A stretch of 59,779 nucleotides of DNA. Origin: Methylovorus sp035565335. Its GTDB lineage: Bacteria > Pseudomonadota > Gammaproteobacteria > Burkholderiales > Methylophilaceae. Location: assembly GCA_035565335.1 (NCBI GenBank), contig DATMSO010000015.1, positions 1 to 59,779 on the forward strand. The letters run 5' to 3'. Of the stretch, positions 42,557 to 50,799 are shown one piece after another. Below the pieces are notes generated by a model that worked only from the letters and a program-made list of their open reading frames with translations, was not told where the DNA came from and made no database searches. A program made the position numbers and the translations under genes. Numbering within the stretch: the first letter of the stretch is position 1; each line of letters opens with the position of its first letter.

Positions 42557-42922
42557 ATGTCTGATCCACGCGTGTTTTTTGCGGCCGAACGCACCTTGCT
42601 GGCTTGGGTGCGTTCCGGCGTCACCATCATGGCGCTGGGCTTTGTCGTCGCCAAATTTGGACTGTTTCTGACGCTGATGGGCGCGGCATCAGGCGCGGCG
42701 CATCTGGTTCACCATCATGCCTGGACCGACACGCTGGGCGTGCTGCTGGTGGTGGCAGGGGCCATGCTGATCCTCGCCGCGCAATACAACCATCATATGT
42801 ATGTACGCACCTTGCCGCAGCAGGATGTCCCCGTCATGGCCCTGCCATGGATCACCAGCGCCCTGTCGGTGTCGGTGGCGCTCTGTGGCCTGCTGCTGGC
42901 GATCTACCTCGCCCTGGGCTGA
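42557..42922 (+). CDS. DUF202 (YidH-like) membrane protein
   Basis: A 121-residue membrane protein with three helices. The N-terminal AAERTLLAWVRSGVTIMALG is the DUF202 signature. The function is unknown. The ATG at 42557 is preferred over a TTG two codons earlier. It starts 11 bases after the dehydrogenase stop and is probably in the same operon. Confidence 0.88.
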   Translation: MSDPRVFFAAERTLLAWVRSGVTIMALGFVVAKFGLFLTLMGAASGAAHLVHHHAWTDTLGVLLVVAGAMLILAAQYNHHMYVRTLPQQDVPVMALPWITSALSVSVALCGLLLAIYLALG

Positions 42923-42933
42923 TTTCCTCCCTT

Positions 42934-42957
42934 CCGGGCTTGCGGCAGTAGGCCCGG
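42934..42957 (+). terminator. Hairpin after the DUF202 gene
   Basis: CCGGGC pairs with GCCCGG around a 12-base loop, 12 bases after the DUF202 stop. No T-run follows, so strength is uncertain. Confidence 0.4.
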
Positions 42958-43002
42958 GTCGCTGCCATACACTCTCCCCTGACATTTTCTGACGCAGGCC
43001 GC

Positions 43003-43030
43003 TTGCGGCTGGTATTCAATTTGCTAGATT
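43003..43030 (+). promoter_or_regulatory. Possible promoter of the gene at 43070
   Basis: TTGCGG (43003-43008) and TAGATT (43025-43030) are 16 bases apart, about 40 bases before the start codon. Confidence 0.3.
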
Positions 43031-43069
43031 ATTAATCGTCAATGCGCTGGTACTAGGGAGATTGCAACG

Positions 43070-43699
43070 ATGGATATCCTGCAGGTAGTAAATGCTCAGA
43101 TGAACGCCCTTGGCATGCCGCTGTATGCCGTCACTCTCACCGCTGTTCCCCGAGCGGATACTCCCCTGTTGTTGATGCTGCATTGGCACGGCTTCCGCCG
43201 TGAGGAAGTCGAGGGCTTGCCATCGCGCTTTGCCCCGCTGTATGCCGTGCCAGGCTCAGCATTGCAGCTCAATGAACGCTGGAACCGCATGGAAATGCTG
43301 GATGAAGCCATGCTGGAAGCGGGCTGGAAACTCGGCGCCTGGGATGTGGTGCGTGATGCCCGGCGCGGCTGCAACTGGATAGGCGCCAGCGAGCAGGAAG
43401 CGCTGGAATGCCGCCAGGCGTTTGGCGATTATTCGCCGCTGGGCGATCAGGAAGACCACCTGCTGGTGGAAGCTCCTGACCGTATGGAGATGATGCACCT
43501 CGCCGCCGCCGTCGGTTACGTGCGCTGGATGTTCCGGCCGGTGAAAGACAGCATCTGGCGCCAGACCGCCGAAGATGACACGCTGGATGAAGTCGGCGGG
43601 CGCAACTCCCCATGCCCGGTCAACCCCATTACCTACACTTCCAGAAACCTGCATGTCGCTTATCGGCTGGGCCGCGTCGAGCGCATTATTTTGCCCTGA
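43070..43699 (+). CDS. Uncharacterised protein
   Basis: A 209-residue soluble protein that I do not recognise. AGGGAG lies nine bases before the ATG, so it is very likely expressed. It is rich in Trp and acidic residues, with a Cys in RRGCNWIGASEQEALECRQA and a near C-terminal RNSPCPVNPITYTSRN segment. No signal peptide or membrane helix is visible. A single-gene unit: possible promoter upstream and a strong terminator downstream. Confidence 0.8.
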   Translation: MDILQVVNAQMNALGMPLYAVTLTAVPRADTPLLLMLHWHGFRREEVEGLPSRFAPLYAVPGSALQLNERWNRMEMLDEAMLEAGWKLGAWDVVRDARRGCNWIGASEQEALECRQAFGDYSPLGDQEDHLLVEAPDRMEMMHLAAAVGYVRWMFRPVKDSIWRQTAEDDTLDEVGGRNSPCPVNPITYTSRNLHVAYRLGRVERIILP

Positions 43700-43743
43700 G
43701 ATAAGGCCTTGGTCGTCGAAGGTCAATAAGCCAATCGATACGT

Positions 43744-43778
43744 AAAGCCTTTGCCGTGTCAGCTGCAAGGGCTTTTTT
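43744..43778 (+). terminator. Intrinsic terminator after the gene at 43070
   Basis: AAAGCCTTTGC pairs with GCAAGGGCTTT (one G-T pair) around a ten-base loop, followed by TTTTTT. Confidence 0.9.
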
Positions 43779-43805
43779 ATGGGCGCACTGCTTTCTAAGC
43801 GAGGG

Positions 43806-43854
43806 TTATGACCGCGCTTATTACCTAGCTTTATGACTGGGCTTATTACCTAGC
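43806..43854. repeat. 25-base-period duplication at the 3-prime end of the DMT permease gene
   Basis: TTATGAC-N3-GCTTATTACCTAGC occurs twice (43806-43829 and 43831-43854) with two or three mismatches. The second copy contains the stop codon of the permease gene and the first carries the same stop downstream. Confidence 0.8.
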
Positions 43855-45105
43855 GGTGGCCGCTTCACTGGCCGGTGACGAGCGTGGCCAGCTGGCAAAG
43901 CTGACGGCGCCGATGACCAGGGCGGCGCCGGTCAGCTGGATGGTGGTGGGCGGCACGCCTTCGAGGGCGGCGATCACCATGGAAGTCACCGGCACCAGAT
44001 TGAGGAAGATGGCGGCGCGGCCTGCGCCCAGGCGCCGGATACCGGCATTCCAGCACAGATAGGCCAGCACGCCGCCGCCTATGGTCATGATCAGCAATGC
44101 CGTGGCGGCATGCTGACCTGGCATGACAAAGTGCTCGCCTGACAATAACGCTACCAGGGTGAGTGCCACAGCGCCGACGGTCATGATGGCCGCCGTGCTG
44201 GCAATGCCGCTGGTGTCGGTCGGCATCATTTTTTTAACGCAGACGTTGTAGGCGGCCCAGCTCAGGCTGGCGAGAAAAATCAGAATGTCTCCATGCGAAA
44301 TTTCCAGATGCGCGCCGGCGCCCAGCACCACAATCGCCACGCCCAATAAGCCGATGGGAAACGCCAGCCACTGCCGGAGCTGCAAGCGCTCGCCTATGCT
44401 GACCCAGGCAATCAGCGCGGTCAGTAGCGGGTTGAGTGCCATGATCAGGGCGCCATTCACCGCTGAGGTGCTTTGCATGCCGAGGAAAAACAGCAGGTTG
44501 AAGCCGAACACCCCGACCAGGCCCAGTACCAGATAGGCACGTGCATGGCGCAGCGGCACATGCTCGCCGCGGATGTAGGTCAGCGTCAGCATGATGAGCG
44601 CAGCCAGCAGATAGCGTGTGGCACCCGCCACCACCGGCGGCATTTCGGCCACCACCGGAATGGCGAGATTGAAGTTGGCCCCCCACTGGATGGCAGCGAA
44701 CAACACACATAAATAGGTAAAAAGGATGCTCAAGGCGAAGGTTCCTGATGTCGTGACGGCGGGGCAGGCCGGTGGGTCAAGCTCTGGCTGAGGCGAAAGC
44801 GCCATTGCCAGCGTTTTGGCGAGGATGATGCGACCGCCATGATATTGGCTGAAAAAGGCTAGCGCAGATTGCAGCCAGGGCGTCAGCTGGGCTTTCCACT
44901 CGGGGCTGGCTTCCACCGATTCCAGGCTGAATAGCGGCGTGTCTTCCGGCGAATTGGCGGAGCGCAGGGTGCGGAAATGCAGGCGAATCACCTCTTGATC
45001 GTCCCATACAAACACAAGCGCATGAGGCTTTACCTGCAGTTTGAGTTCACGCCCATCCTCCAGATGCAGCGTGGCGGTCTGCCTGCTGTGGGGTTCGATG
45101 CGCAT
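43846..45105 (-). CDS. DMT-superfamily (EamA) permease with an in-frame N-terminal soluble domain
   Basis: An open frame of 419 residues. The first 124 residues (MRIEPHSRQTATLHLEDGRE onward) are soluble and unlike a transporter; the rest is a complete ten-helix EamA permease starting near LSILFTYLCVLFAAIQWGAN, with both EamA repeats (WGANFNLAIPVVAEMPPVVA and LSWAAYNVCVKKM). A TTG at 44733 with AGGA nine bases upstream could start the permease alone (295 residues, the usual length). Thus two overlapping products or a true fusion are possible. The ATG at 45105 is one base after the stop of the DUF4202 gene. The substrate is unknown. Confidence 0.75.
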   Translation of the reverse strand: MRIEPHSRQTATLHLEDGRELKLQVKPHALVFVWDDQEVIRLHFRTLRSANSPEDTPLFSLESVEASPEWKAQLTPWLQSALAFFSQYHGGRIILAKTLAMALSPQPELDPPACPAVTTSGTFALSILFTYLCVLFAAIQWGANFNLAIPVVAEMPPVVAGATRYLLAALIMLTLTYIRGEHVPLRHARAYLVLGLVGVFGFNLLFFLGMQSTSAVNGALIMALNPLLTALIAWVSIGERLQLRQWLAFPIGLLGVAIVVLGAGAHLEISHGDILIFLASLSWAAYNVCVKKMMPTDTSGIASTAAIMTVGAVALTLVALLSGEHFVMPGQHAATALLIMTIGGGVLAYLCWNAGIRRLGAGRAAIFLNLVPVTSMVIAALEGVPPTTIQLTGAALVIGAVSFASWPRSSPASEAATAR

Positions 45106-45106
45106 A

Positions 45107-45724
45107 TCAGGCAGCGAGCCAGCCCTCTTGCTGCATGACCTGGGTGATGGCAGGCACCAGCGCGGCAGGCAGGCGGATAATGGTGAGAGCGGCTTCGCGC
45201 CCCTGCGGAGATACTTTGCGCAGGGTTTTGCGAAGAATATCCAGCAGCTTGGGCGTGTCGTAATCTGGATGCTGGTCGACAAAGGCTTGCAGGTAATCCT
45301 CTACGAAGACCAGCACGATGACATCTTCCAGCGTTTGCATGTCGGGGTCGCTCAGCGGCGCGGCTTTGCCCACCAGTTGCGCCACCCGCTGTATGGTCGC
45401 TTCGTCATAGCCGACCTGGCGCAGAATCTCGGCCGCCAGCGTGGCATGCATGACTTTCAGCGCATTGCGCCATTGGTGGTAACCGGGCTTGCTCATGGGG
45501 TAGCTGTCGCGCGCGATGCTCCAGCGGCAGATGTGCTGGCAGCGGGCCGCGAGTTGCAGCACTTCGCTGGCATCGGGCCGGTAGCGTTGCAGCATGGCGC
45601 TCATGCGCTGGGCATACAGCAGCTCGTTAGGGATTTCCCTGCCGTCGACCAGCGTACGCTTAGGGTCTTCGGCATTGCGGGCATCAAAGGCCTCCAGGGC
45701 CTGTTGCAGTTGGGCGGTGGTCAT
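45107..45724 (-). CDS. DUF4202 family protein
   Basis: A 205-residue soluble, mainly helical protein. LQLAARCQHICRWSIARDSYP and GYHQWRNALKVMHATLAAEI match DUF4202, a family of unknown function; the conserved His and Arg residues suggest a metal or phosphate site. Its stop is one base before the ATG of the fused permease frame, so the two are probably coupled. Confidence 0.85.
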   Translation of the reverse strand: MTTAQLQQALEAFDARNAEDPKRTLVDGREIPNELLYAQRMSAMLQRYRPDASEVLQLAARCQHICRWSIARDSYPMSKPGYHQWRNALKVMHATLAAEILRQVGYDEATIQRVAQLVGKAAPLSDPDMQTLEDVIVLVFVEDYLQAFVDQHPDYDTPKLLDILRKTLRKVSPQGREAALTIIRLPAALVPAITQVMQQEGWLAA

Positions 45725-45763
45725 CTTGTTTCCTGAGTCGGGTATGGGCGGGCCAGCAACACC

Positions 45764-45985
45764 TTAACGCGGGCTCGCTGTGCGCAACGGGTCCAGCAGG
45801 CTTTTCAGCCCATTGTGGTCCAGCTCCTGCATCAGCGCCAGCAGGCGGCCGATGTCACCCGGCGGAAACCCTTCCCGGGCAAACCAATTCAGGTAATTGC
45901 CCGGCAGGTCCGCCAGCAGTCTGCCCTTGTATTTGCCAAACGGCATTTGCATGGTCACCAGACGGTGCAGGTCTTCGGGGTTCAT
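45764..45985 (-). CDS. DUF3820 family protein
   Basis: A 73-residue protein with the family core MPFGKYKGRLLADLPGNYL and NWFAREGFPPGDIGRLL. Members are sometimes labelled putative quorum-sensing-regulated virulence factors, but the role is not known. It overlaps the preceding DUF4144-like gene by four bases. Confidence 0.88.
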   Translation of the reverse strand: MNPEDLHRLVTMQMPFGKYKGRLLADLPGNYLNWFAREGFPPGDIGRLLALMQELDHNGLKSLLDPLRTASPR

Positions 45986-46347
45986 CGTGCGTCTTCCCCG
46001 TCATCATCGGCCATCGCCATGGCATCTGCGATAGAAGGTGCATACAGCTTGGCAATGCAGGAGCGGCCTTCGCGGGCGAGGTGCGCCCGCACCAGAGTCA
46101 GCATCTCATCCAACCCAATATGCTGGCCGGTGGCCTGCGGTAACAACTGGTTCTGCATGCGCTCGGTCAATTGATAGACCGCGCCATCGGCGTCAATCAG
46201 GCGGTCTTTGGCATGGTAAACATGGTGCTGCAGGTCCGCCGCGGCCTGCCAGGCCTGCAGGCTGCCGATAAAGGCCAGCTCGGGCTGACCATCGTAATGC
46301 AGCACGGCGGGCCAGCGCAGGGGCGGGAATGCGAAACGGGAAGACAT
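45982..46347 (-). CDS. DUF4144-like protein
   Basis: A 121-residue soluble protein. RWPAVLHYDGQPELAFIGSL and YHAKDRLIDADGAVYQL resemble DUF4144 as I recall it; the function is unknown. It heads a minus-strand run (DUF4144, DUF3820, DUF4202, permease) with tight spacing, which suggests one operon. Confidence 0.72.
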   Translation of the reverse strand: MSSRFAFPPLRWPAVLHYDGQPELAFIGSLQAWQAAADLQHHVYHAKDRLIDADGAVYQLTERMQNQLLPQATGQHIGLDEMLTLVRAHLAREGRSCIAKLYAPSIADAMAMADDDGEDAR

Positions 46348-46463
46348 GCCGGCATGGTAACCATGGCCTAGTCCTCTGGCAACCTGTTACTGGCGTAGCA
46401 CTGGCCTACCGTGAACCCACTCATGTCCTGCCGCTGCGTGGATAGCCTGCGGAGATGGAATAA

Positions 46464-46495
46464 GCCTGCGTTACAATGAGCTTGCGTTAAAATGA
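46464..46495 (+). repeat. Tandem 16-base repeat carrying two -10-like boxes before arfB
   Basis: GCCTGCGTTACAATGA (46464-46479) and GCTTGCGTTAAAATGA (46480-46495) differ at two positions. Each contains a -10-like hexamer (TACAAT, TAAAAT), about 35-50 bases upstream of the arfB start. Confidence 0.75.
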
Positions 46496-46526
46496 GCCTA
46501 TATTCGGAGCGCCCCCACTTTTCATC

Positions 46527-46931
46527 ATGCAGCCTATTGTCATCCCTGAAACCGAATATGAACTGACCGCGATGCGGGCGCAGGGCGCGGGCGGCCAGAA
46601 CGTCAACAAGGTATCCAGCGCGGTGCATTTGCGTTTTGATATACGCGCCTCCTCGCTTGATGAGGCGCACAAGGCGAGATTGCTGGCGTTGCGCGATGCC
46701 CGCGTCAGCAGCGAGGGCGTGCTCATCATCAAGGCGCAGCGCCATCGCAGCCAGCTGCTCAATCGACAGGATGCCATCGAACGTCTGCATGCCTGGGTGA
46801 GCCAGGCGGCGCGGGCGCCTGCAGTACGGCATGCCACGCGGCCCACGCTGGCTTCGCGCAAAAGAAGGCTGGAAGGCAAGACGCGACGCGGGCATATCAA
46901 GGCAATGCGTGGCAAAATAGCGTCTGAATAA
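46527..46931 (+). CDS. arfB: Alternative ribosome-rescue factor ArfB (peptidyl-tRNA hydrolase)
   Basis: A 134-residue release-factor homologue that frees stalled ribosomes. The catalytic GGQ lies in RAQGAGGQNVNKVSSAVHLR, and the basic C-terminal tail (RKRRLEGKTRRGHIKAMRGK) that enters the empty mRNA channel is present. The length is standard. tsaB starts 15 bases downstream. Confidence 0.95.
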   Translation: MQPIVIPETEYELTAMRAQGAGGQNVNKVSSAVHLRFDIRASSLDEAHKARLLALRDARVSSEGVLIIKAQRHRSQLLNRQDAIERLHAWVSQAARAPAVRHATRPTLASRKRRLEGKTRRGHIKAMRGKIASE

Positions 46932-46946
46932 CAGACTGATGTTTTT

Positions 46947-47639
46947 ATGCGACTGCTCGCACTCGATACTTCTACCGAATACCTTTCCCTGGCGCTGGAT
47001 CTGGATGGCCGCGTGCTCACGCGCGAGCTGCATGCCGGGCAGACCCATTCCCAGCGCATACTGCCTTTGCTGCATGAATTGCTCGCGGAAGCCCAGCTCA
47101 CCATGCACGATCTCGATGGCATTGCCTTTGGGGCGGGCCCGGGGTCTTTCACTGGCCTACGCATTGGTTGTGGCGTGGCGCAGGGCCTGGCGTTTGGTGC
47201 CGGTTTGCCGGTGGTGGGCATATGCACGCTGCAAGCCCTGGCCGAAGCCAGTGGTGCCGCGCAGGTGATTGCCTGCCTGGATGCGCGCATGGGGGAGATC
47301 TACCACGCCGTGTATCGCCGCGAGGGCGATGCCTGGCAGGAAGTCATGGCGCCCGGTTTATACAAGCCGGAAGCGCTGCCCGCTGTCGAAGGCAGCGGCT
47401 GGGTCGGCATCGGCAGCGGCTGGGCCAGTTATGGTGATGCCCTGACTGCGGTATATGGCGCCCAGGTAGCGTCCACCCAGCCTGATCGCTACCCGCGCGC
47501 GCAGGAAATCGTCGCCCTTGCCAGACCCGTGTTCGAGGCGGGCGAGGGAAGACCCGCCGCCGAAGCTGCGCCTTTGTATATCCGCAACAAGGTGGCCCTC
47601 AAAACCAGCGAACGCGCCAAGATGGCAGGGCTGAAATGA
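46947..47639 (+). CDS. tsaB: tRNA threonylcarbamoyladenosine biosynthesis protein TsaB
   Basis: A 230-residue partner of TsaD in making t6A37 in tRNA. The ASKHA-fold start RLLALDTSTEYLSLALDLDG, then AGQTHSQRILPLLHELLAEA and FGAGPGSFTGLRIGCGVAQG, are characteristic. It overlaps rimI by four bases; this tsaB-rimI pair is common. Confidence 0.96.
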   Translation: MRLLALDTSTEYLSLALDLDGRVLTRELHAGQTHSQRILPLLHELLAEAQLTMHDLDGIAFGAGPGSFTGLRIGCGVAQGLAFGAGLPVVGICTLQALAEASGAAQVIACLDARMGEIYHAVYRREGDAWQEVMAPGLYKPEALPAVEGSGWVGIGSGWASYGDALTAVYGAQVASTQPDRYPRAQEIVALARPVFEAGEGRPAAEAAPLYIRNKVALKTSERAKMAGLK

Positions 47640-48097
47640 ACGCCGTGCTCAAGCCTCGCGTGGCATTCCGCCCCATGCAGAAAGACGATCTGGATAGCAT
47701 CGTCGCCATCGAACAGGTGATTTTTCCTTACCCCTGGACGCGCGGCAATTTCCTGGATTCTCTGAATGCCGGGCATAGCTGCTGGGTAATGCATCAGGAT
47801 GCCACCATCGTCGGCTATGCCGTGGTCATGATGGTGCTGGACGAAGCACATCTCTTGAATATCAGCGTGGCGCAGGCCATGCAGGGCCATGGGCTGGGGC
47901 GCTTGCTGCTGGAGCATATGATGCAGATCGGGCGCCAGTATGGTGGTCTTAATATGTTTCTGGAAGTACGGCCCTCCAATACTGCAGCTCTGCGCTTGTA
48001 TGAAAGCATGGGCTTCAATGAAATGGCCATCCGTCGAAACTATTACCCGGCCAAGCATGGCCGTGAAGACGCGGTACTGATGGGGGCGGCCTTATGA
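47636..48097 (+). CDS. rimI: Ribosomal protein S18 alanine N-acetyltransferase RimI
   Basis: A 153-residue GNAT-fold acetyltransferase. IVAIEQVIFPYPWTRGNFLD, the acetyl-CoA loop QGHGLGRLLLEHMMQ and NTAALRLYESMGFNEMAIRR are the family motifs. It overlaps tsaB and the following uracil-DNA glycosylase gene by four bases each (ATGA junctions). Confidence 0.95.
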   Translation: MNAVLKPRVAFRPMQKDDLDSIVAIEQVIFPYPWTRGNFLDSLNAGHSCWVMHQDATIVGYAVVMMVLDEAHLLNISVAQAMQGHGLGRLLLEHMMQIGRQYGGLNMFLEVRPSNTAALRLYESMGFNEMAIRRNYYPAKHGREDAVLMGAAL

Positions 48098-49284
48098 GCC
48101 TGACCCGCGAAGACATGCTGCGCGAGCTCGAGCTCTTGCCCGCCTGGCAGTTGCGGCAGCCGCTAACGCCGCCGCCAATACCCTTGCAGACCACACCTGC
48201 CGCCATGGTGGAAGCGCCGAAGCCCGCGAATGTGGTAGCGAATGTCGCCGATGTGGAAATTGCCGATGTGGAAGTCGCCGCCGCCATGCCGCAGATGCCA
48301 GCAAGCCGCGAAGCTATCCCGGTAGAAACTGCCACGGCTGACGCTGAGATGCTTGCCCGCGATCCTGAGCTTGCCATTGATGCCAGCCCCGCCGCAGCAA
48401 TAGCCGTAGATGCCAACCCCGTCGATGCCAACGCCGTAGATGCCAACGCCGTAGATGCCAACGTCCAAGCTGGCAATGATCAACCGCTTTCTGCTGCCCC
48501 GGCTATGCCGGGTCTGGCCACTCCCGCACGCGTCCTCGAGCCAGCACCCGATGTGCTTATGTCGCCGCCCTGGGACGATGACATGCCGCCGCCGGATGAG
48601 ATGCTGTTGCCCATCTTCGAAGATGATGACCACCTGCCGGATATGAAGACCTCGCTTGGCCAGGGTCGGCGTGACAGCATTGCCCAGCTCGATTGGCAGG
48701 GCTTGCAGTCCTGCGTTGCCAATTGCGAAGCCTGCAGCCTTTCCCGTACTCGCACGCAAACGGTGTTTGGTGTAGGTGACCCTGCCGCTGAATGGCTGAT
48801 TGTGGGCGAGGCACCGGGCGCGGAAGAGGACAGGCGCGGCGAACCCTTTGTCGGCCAAGCCGGGCAATTGCTAGATAACATGCTGGGCGCGATACAGCTC
48901 AAGCGCGGACAAAATGTGTATATCGCCAATGTGCTGAAGTGCCGCCCGCCGCAGAATCGCGACCCGCAGGGTGAAGAAGTCCAGCAGTGCGATCCTTTTC
49001 TCAAGCGTCAGGTGGAACTGATCAAGCCCAAACTGATCCTAGCGTTGGGCAAGTTTGCCGCGCAATCGTTGCTCAACTCGGAAGCCACGATAGGCAGCAT
49101 GCGTGGCCAATTGCACGAATACAATGGCGTGCCGGTGATCGTGACTTACCATCCCGCCTATCTGTTGCGTAATCTGATGGACAAGGCCAAGGCCTGGGAA
49201 GATTTATGCCTGGCGCGCGCTACCATGCGCAAACTGCAGGAGGATGCCTTGCAATCGGCATCGTCACCCGCATCTAAAGACTGA
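48094..49284 (+). CDS. Type 4 iron-sulfur uracil-DNA glycosylase with long N-terminal extension
   Basis: A 396-residue DNA repair enzyme. The catalytic domain (about 200-390) has motif A VGEAPGAEEDRRGEPFVGQA, motif B YHPAYLLRN and cluster cysteines Cys211, Cys214, Cys283 and Cys299. The first 190 residues are an Ala/Pro/Val/Asp-rich, probably disordered region with four VDANx repeats at 105-123. Type 4 enzymes elsewhere have only a short N-terminal piece. The role of the extension is unknown. It is translationally coupled to rimI. Confidence 0.93.
   Translation: MSLTREDMLRELELLPAWQLRQPLTPPPIPLQTTPAAMVEAPKPANVVANVADVEIADVEVAAAMPQMPASREAIPVETATADAEMLARDPELAIDASPAAAIAVDANPVDANAVDANAVDANVQAGNDQPLSAAPAMPGLATPARVLEPAPDVLMSPPWDDDMPPPDEMLLPIFEDDDHLPDMKTSLGQGRRDSIAQLDWQGLQSCVANCEACSLSRTRTQTVFGVGDPAAEWLIVGEAPGAEEDRRGEPFVGQAGQLLDNMLGAIQLKRGQNVYIANVLKCRPPQNRDPQGEEVQQCDPFLKRQVELIKPKLILALGKFAAQSLLNSEATIGSMRGQLHEYNGVPVIVTYHPAYLLRNLMDKAKAWEDLCLARATMRKLQEDALQSASSPASKD
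48406..48462 (+). repeat. 15-base in-frame repeat in the glycosylase gene
   Basis: Four near-identical copies of GTAGATGCCAACGCC encode VDANA/VDANP units. The repeat is in frame and could vary in number between strains. Confidence 0.85.
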
Positions 49285-49313
49285 ATTTATTTAACACTTA
49301 ACGAGGACACAAC

Positions 49314-49907
49314 ATGCGATCCCTGATGCTTAAACTGGCGACACTGCTGCTGGTATTGAATCTTACCGGCTGCGGCTACAACACCTTTCAGCAGCTGGAT
49401 GAAGAAGTGAAAGCCAACTGGTCCGAAGTCCTGAACCAGTATCAGCGCCGTGCCGACCTGGTGCCTAACCTGGTGAGCACCGTCAAGGGCTATGCCAGCC
49501 ATGAAGAAAAAGTGCTGACCGAAGTGACGGAAGCGCGTGCCAAGGTCAGCAGCATTCAGGCTACCCCTGAGCTGATCAACGACGAAGCCGCCTTTGCCAA
49601 GTTCCAGCAGGCGCAAAGCCAGATGACCTCGGCCTTGTCCCGCTTGCTGGTGGTGGCAGAAAACTATCCGCAACTGAAAGCCGATGCCGGCTTCCGCGAT
49701 CTGCAAGCCCAGCTGGAAGGCACGGAAAACCGCGTGACCGTTGCCCGCAACCGCTACATTCAGGCGGTGAAGGAATACAATATTGCCATTCGTACCTTCC
49801 CCAACAACCTGACCGCCAGCATGTTTGGCTACAAGCCCAAGCCTAACTTCAGCGTGGAAAACGAGAAGGAAATCTCCAAGGCGCCTGCGGTTAACTTTGA
49901 CAAATAA
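49314..49907 (+). CDS. LemA family lipoprotein
   Basis: A 197-residue protein. The lipobox LTGC gives a lipidated Cys at about residue 19. The LemA core QQLDEEVKANWSEVLNQYQR, RRADLVPNLVSTVKGYASHE and ARNRYIQAVKEYNIAIRTFP is intact, forming a helical bundle. GAGGA is eight bases before the ATG. LemA proteins often pair with TPM/YgcG-type proteins, as here; the joint role is not established. Confidence 0.94.
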   Translation: MRSLMLKLATLLLVLNLTGCGYNTFQQLDEEVKANWSEVLNQYQRRADLVPNLVSTVKGYASHEEKVLTEVTEARAKVSSIQATPELINDEAAFAKFQQAQSQMTSALSRLLVVAENYPQLKADAGFRDLQAQLEGTENRVTVARNRYIQAVKEYNIAIRTFPNNLTASMFGYKPKPNFSVENEKEISKAPAVNFDK

Positions 49908-49932
49908 AGCCAGTGACAAATAAAGCCCGTAC

Positions 49933-50796
49933 GTGAAGACACTAAGCGCATGGTTGCGCGCCTGCCTACCATTAGTCTTGCTTGCATCTTTATGGCAGGC
50001 AGGGCTGGCACAGGCGCTGGAGGCCATTCCCCCGCTGACGCAGCGTGTGACCGATCTGACCGGCACGCTGACCGCCGAGCAACAAGCCGGGCTGGAAGCG
50101 CGCCTGCAGGCATTTGAGCAGCAAAAAGGCAGCCAGATCGCCATCCTCATTGTGCCGACCACGCAGCCTGAGGATATCGCGCAGTATTCCATCCGCGTGG
50201 TGGAAGCCTGGAAACTGGGGCGCGAAAAGCAGGACGATGGCGTGCTGATCCTGCTCGCGAAGAATGACCGCAAGATGCGCATCGAGGTCGGCTATGGCCT
50301 TGAAGGGGCGATTCCCGATGTGACCGCTAAACGCATCGTCAGCGATATCATGGCGCCGTACTTCCGGCAAGGCGATTTTTACGGCGGATTGAATGCCGCA
50401 GCTGAACGCATTGCCGCCCTGATCGACGGCGAGGCGCTGCCTGCGCCAACCCGGCAAGCCAGCGGTGGCGAGCAGCATGACTGGGGCGATATGTTGCCTA
50501 TCCTGCTGTTCGGTGGCTTGATTGCCGGTGCCATGTTGCGCGCGGTGCTGGGCAGTTTTTTCGGTGGTGTGGCCACCGGCGGCCTGATCGGTGCTGCGGT
50601 CTGGATACTGGGCGGCGGCCTCATCATGGCGCTGGTGCTGGCGTTTATTGCCTTTGTGATTACCCTGGCTGGCGTCGGCTCACTGGGGGGATTCGGTGGT
50701 TTTGGCGGCGGCGGGTTTGGCGGCGGTAGCGGTGGTGGAGGTTTTTCTGGTGGCGGTGGCGGCTTCGGCGGCGGCGGTGCTTCGGGAGACTGGTAA
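49933..50796 (+). CDS. TPM-domain (YgcG-like) membrane protein
   Basis: A 287-residue protein. A signal peptide precedes a TPM domain (about 30-165) with VTDLTGTLTAEQQAGLEARL, VVEAWKLGREKQDDGVLILL and RKMRIEVGYGLEGAIPDVTA. One or two hydrophobic helices follow (about 190-240), then a Gly-rich tail to the end. The start is GTG at 49933. It is the second gene of the LemA-TPM-TPM set. Confidence 0.92.
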   Translation: MKTLSAWLRACLPLVLLASLWQAGLAQALEAIPPLTQRVTDLTGTLTAEQQAGLEARLQAFEQQKGSQIAILIVPTTQPEDIAQYSIRVVEAWKLGREKQDDGVLILLAKNDRKMRIEVGYGLEGAIPDVTAKRIVSDIMAPYFRQGDFYGGLNAAAERIAALIDGEALPAPTRQASGGEQHDWGDMLPILLFGGLIAGAMLRAVLGSFFGGVATGGLIGAAVWILGGGLIMALVLAFIAFVITLAGVGSLGGFGGFGGGGFGGGSGGGGFSGGGGGFGGGGASGDW

Positions 50797-50799
50797 ATC

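Noticed and set aside
48406..48462. Short direct repeats that might suggest a CRISPR array
   Set aside because: The 15-base units are contiguous, in frame and without spacers; they encode VDANx in the glycosylase.
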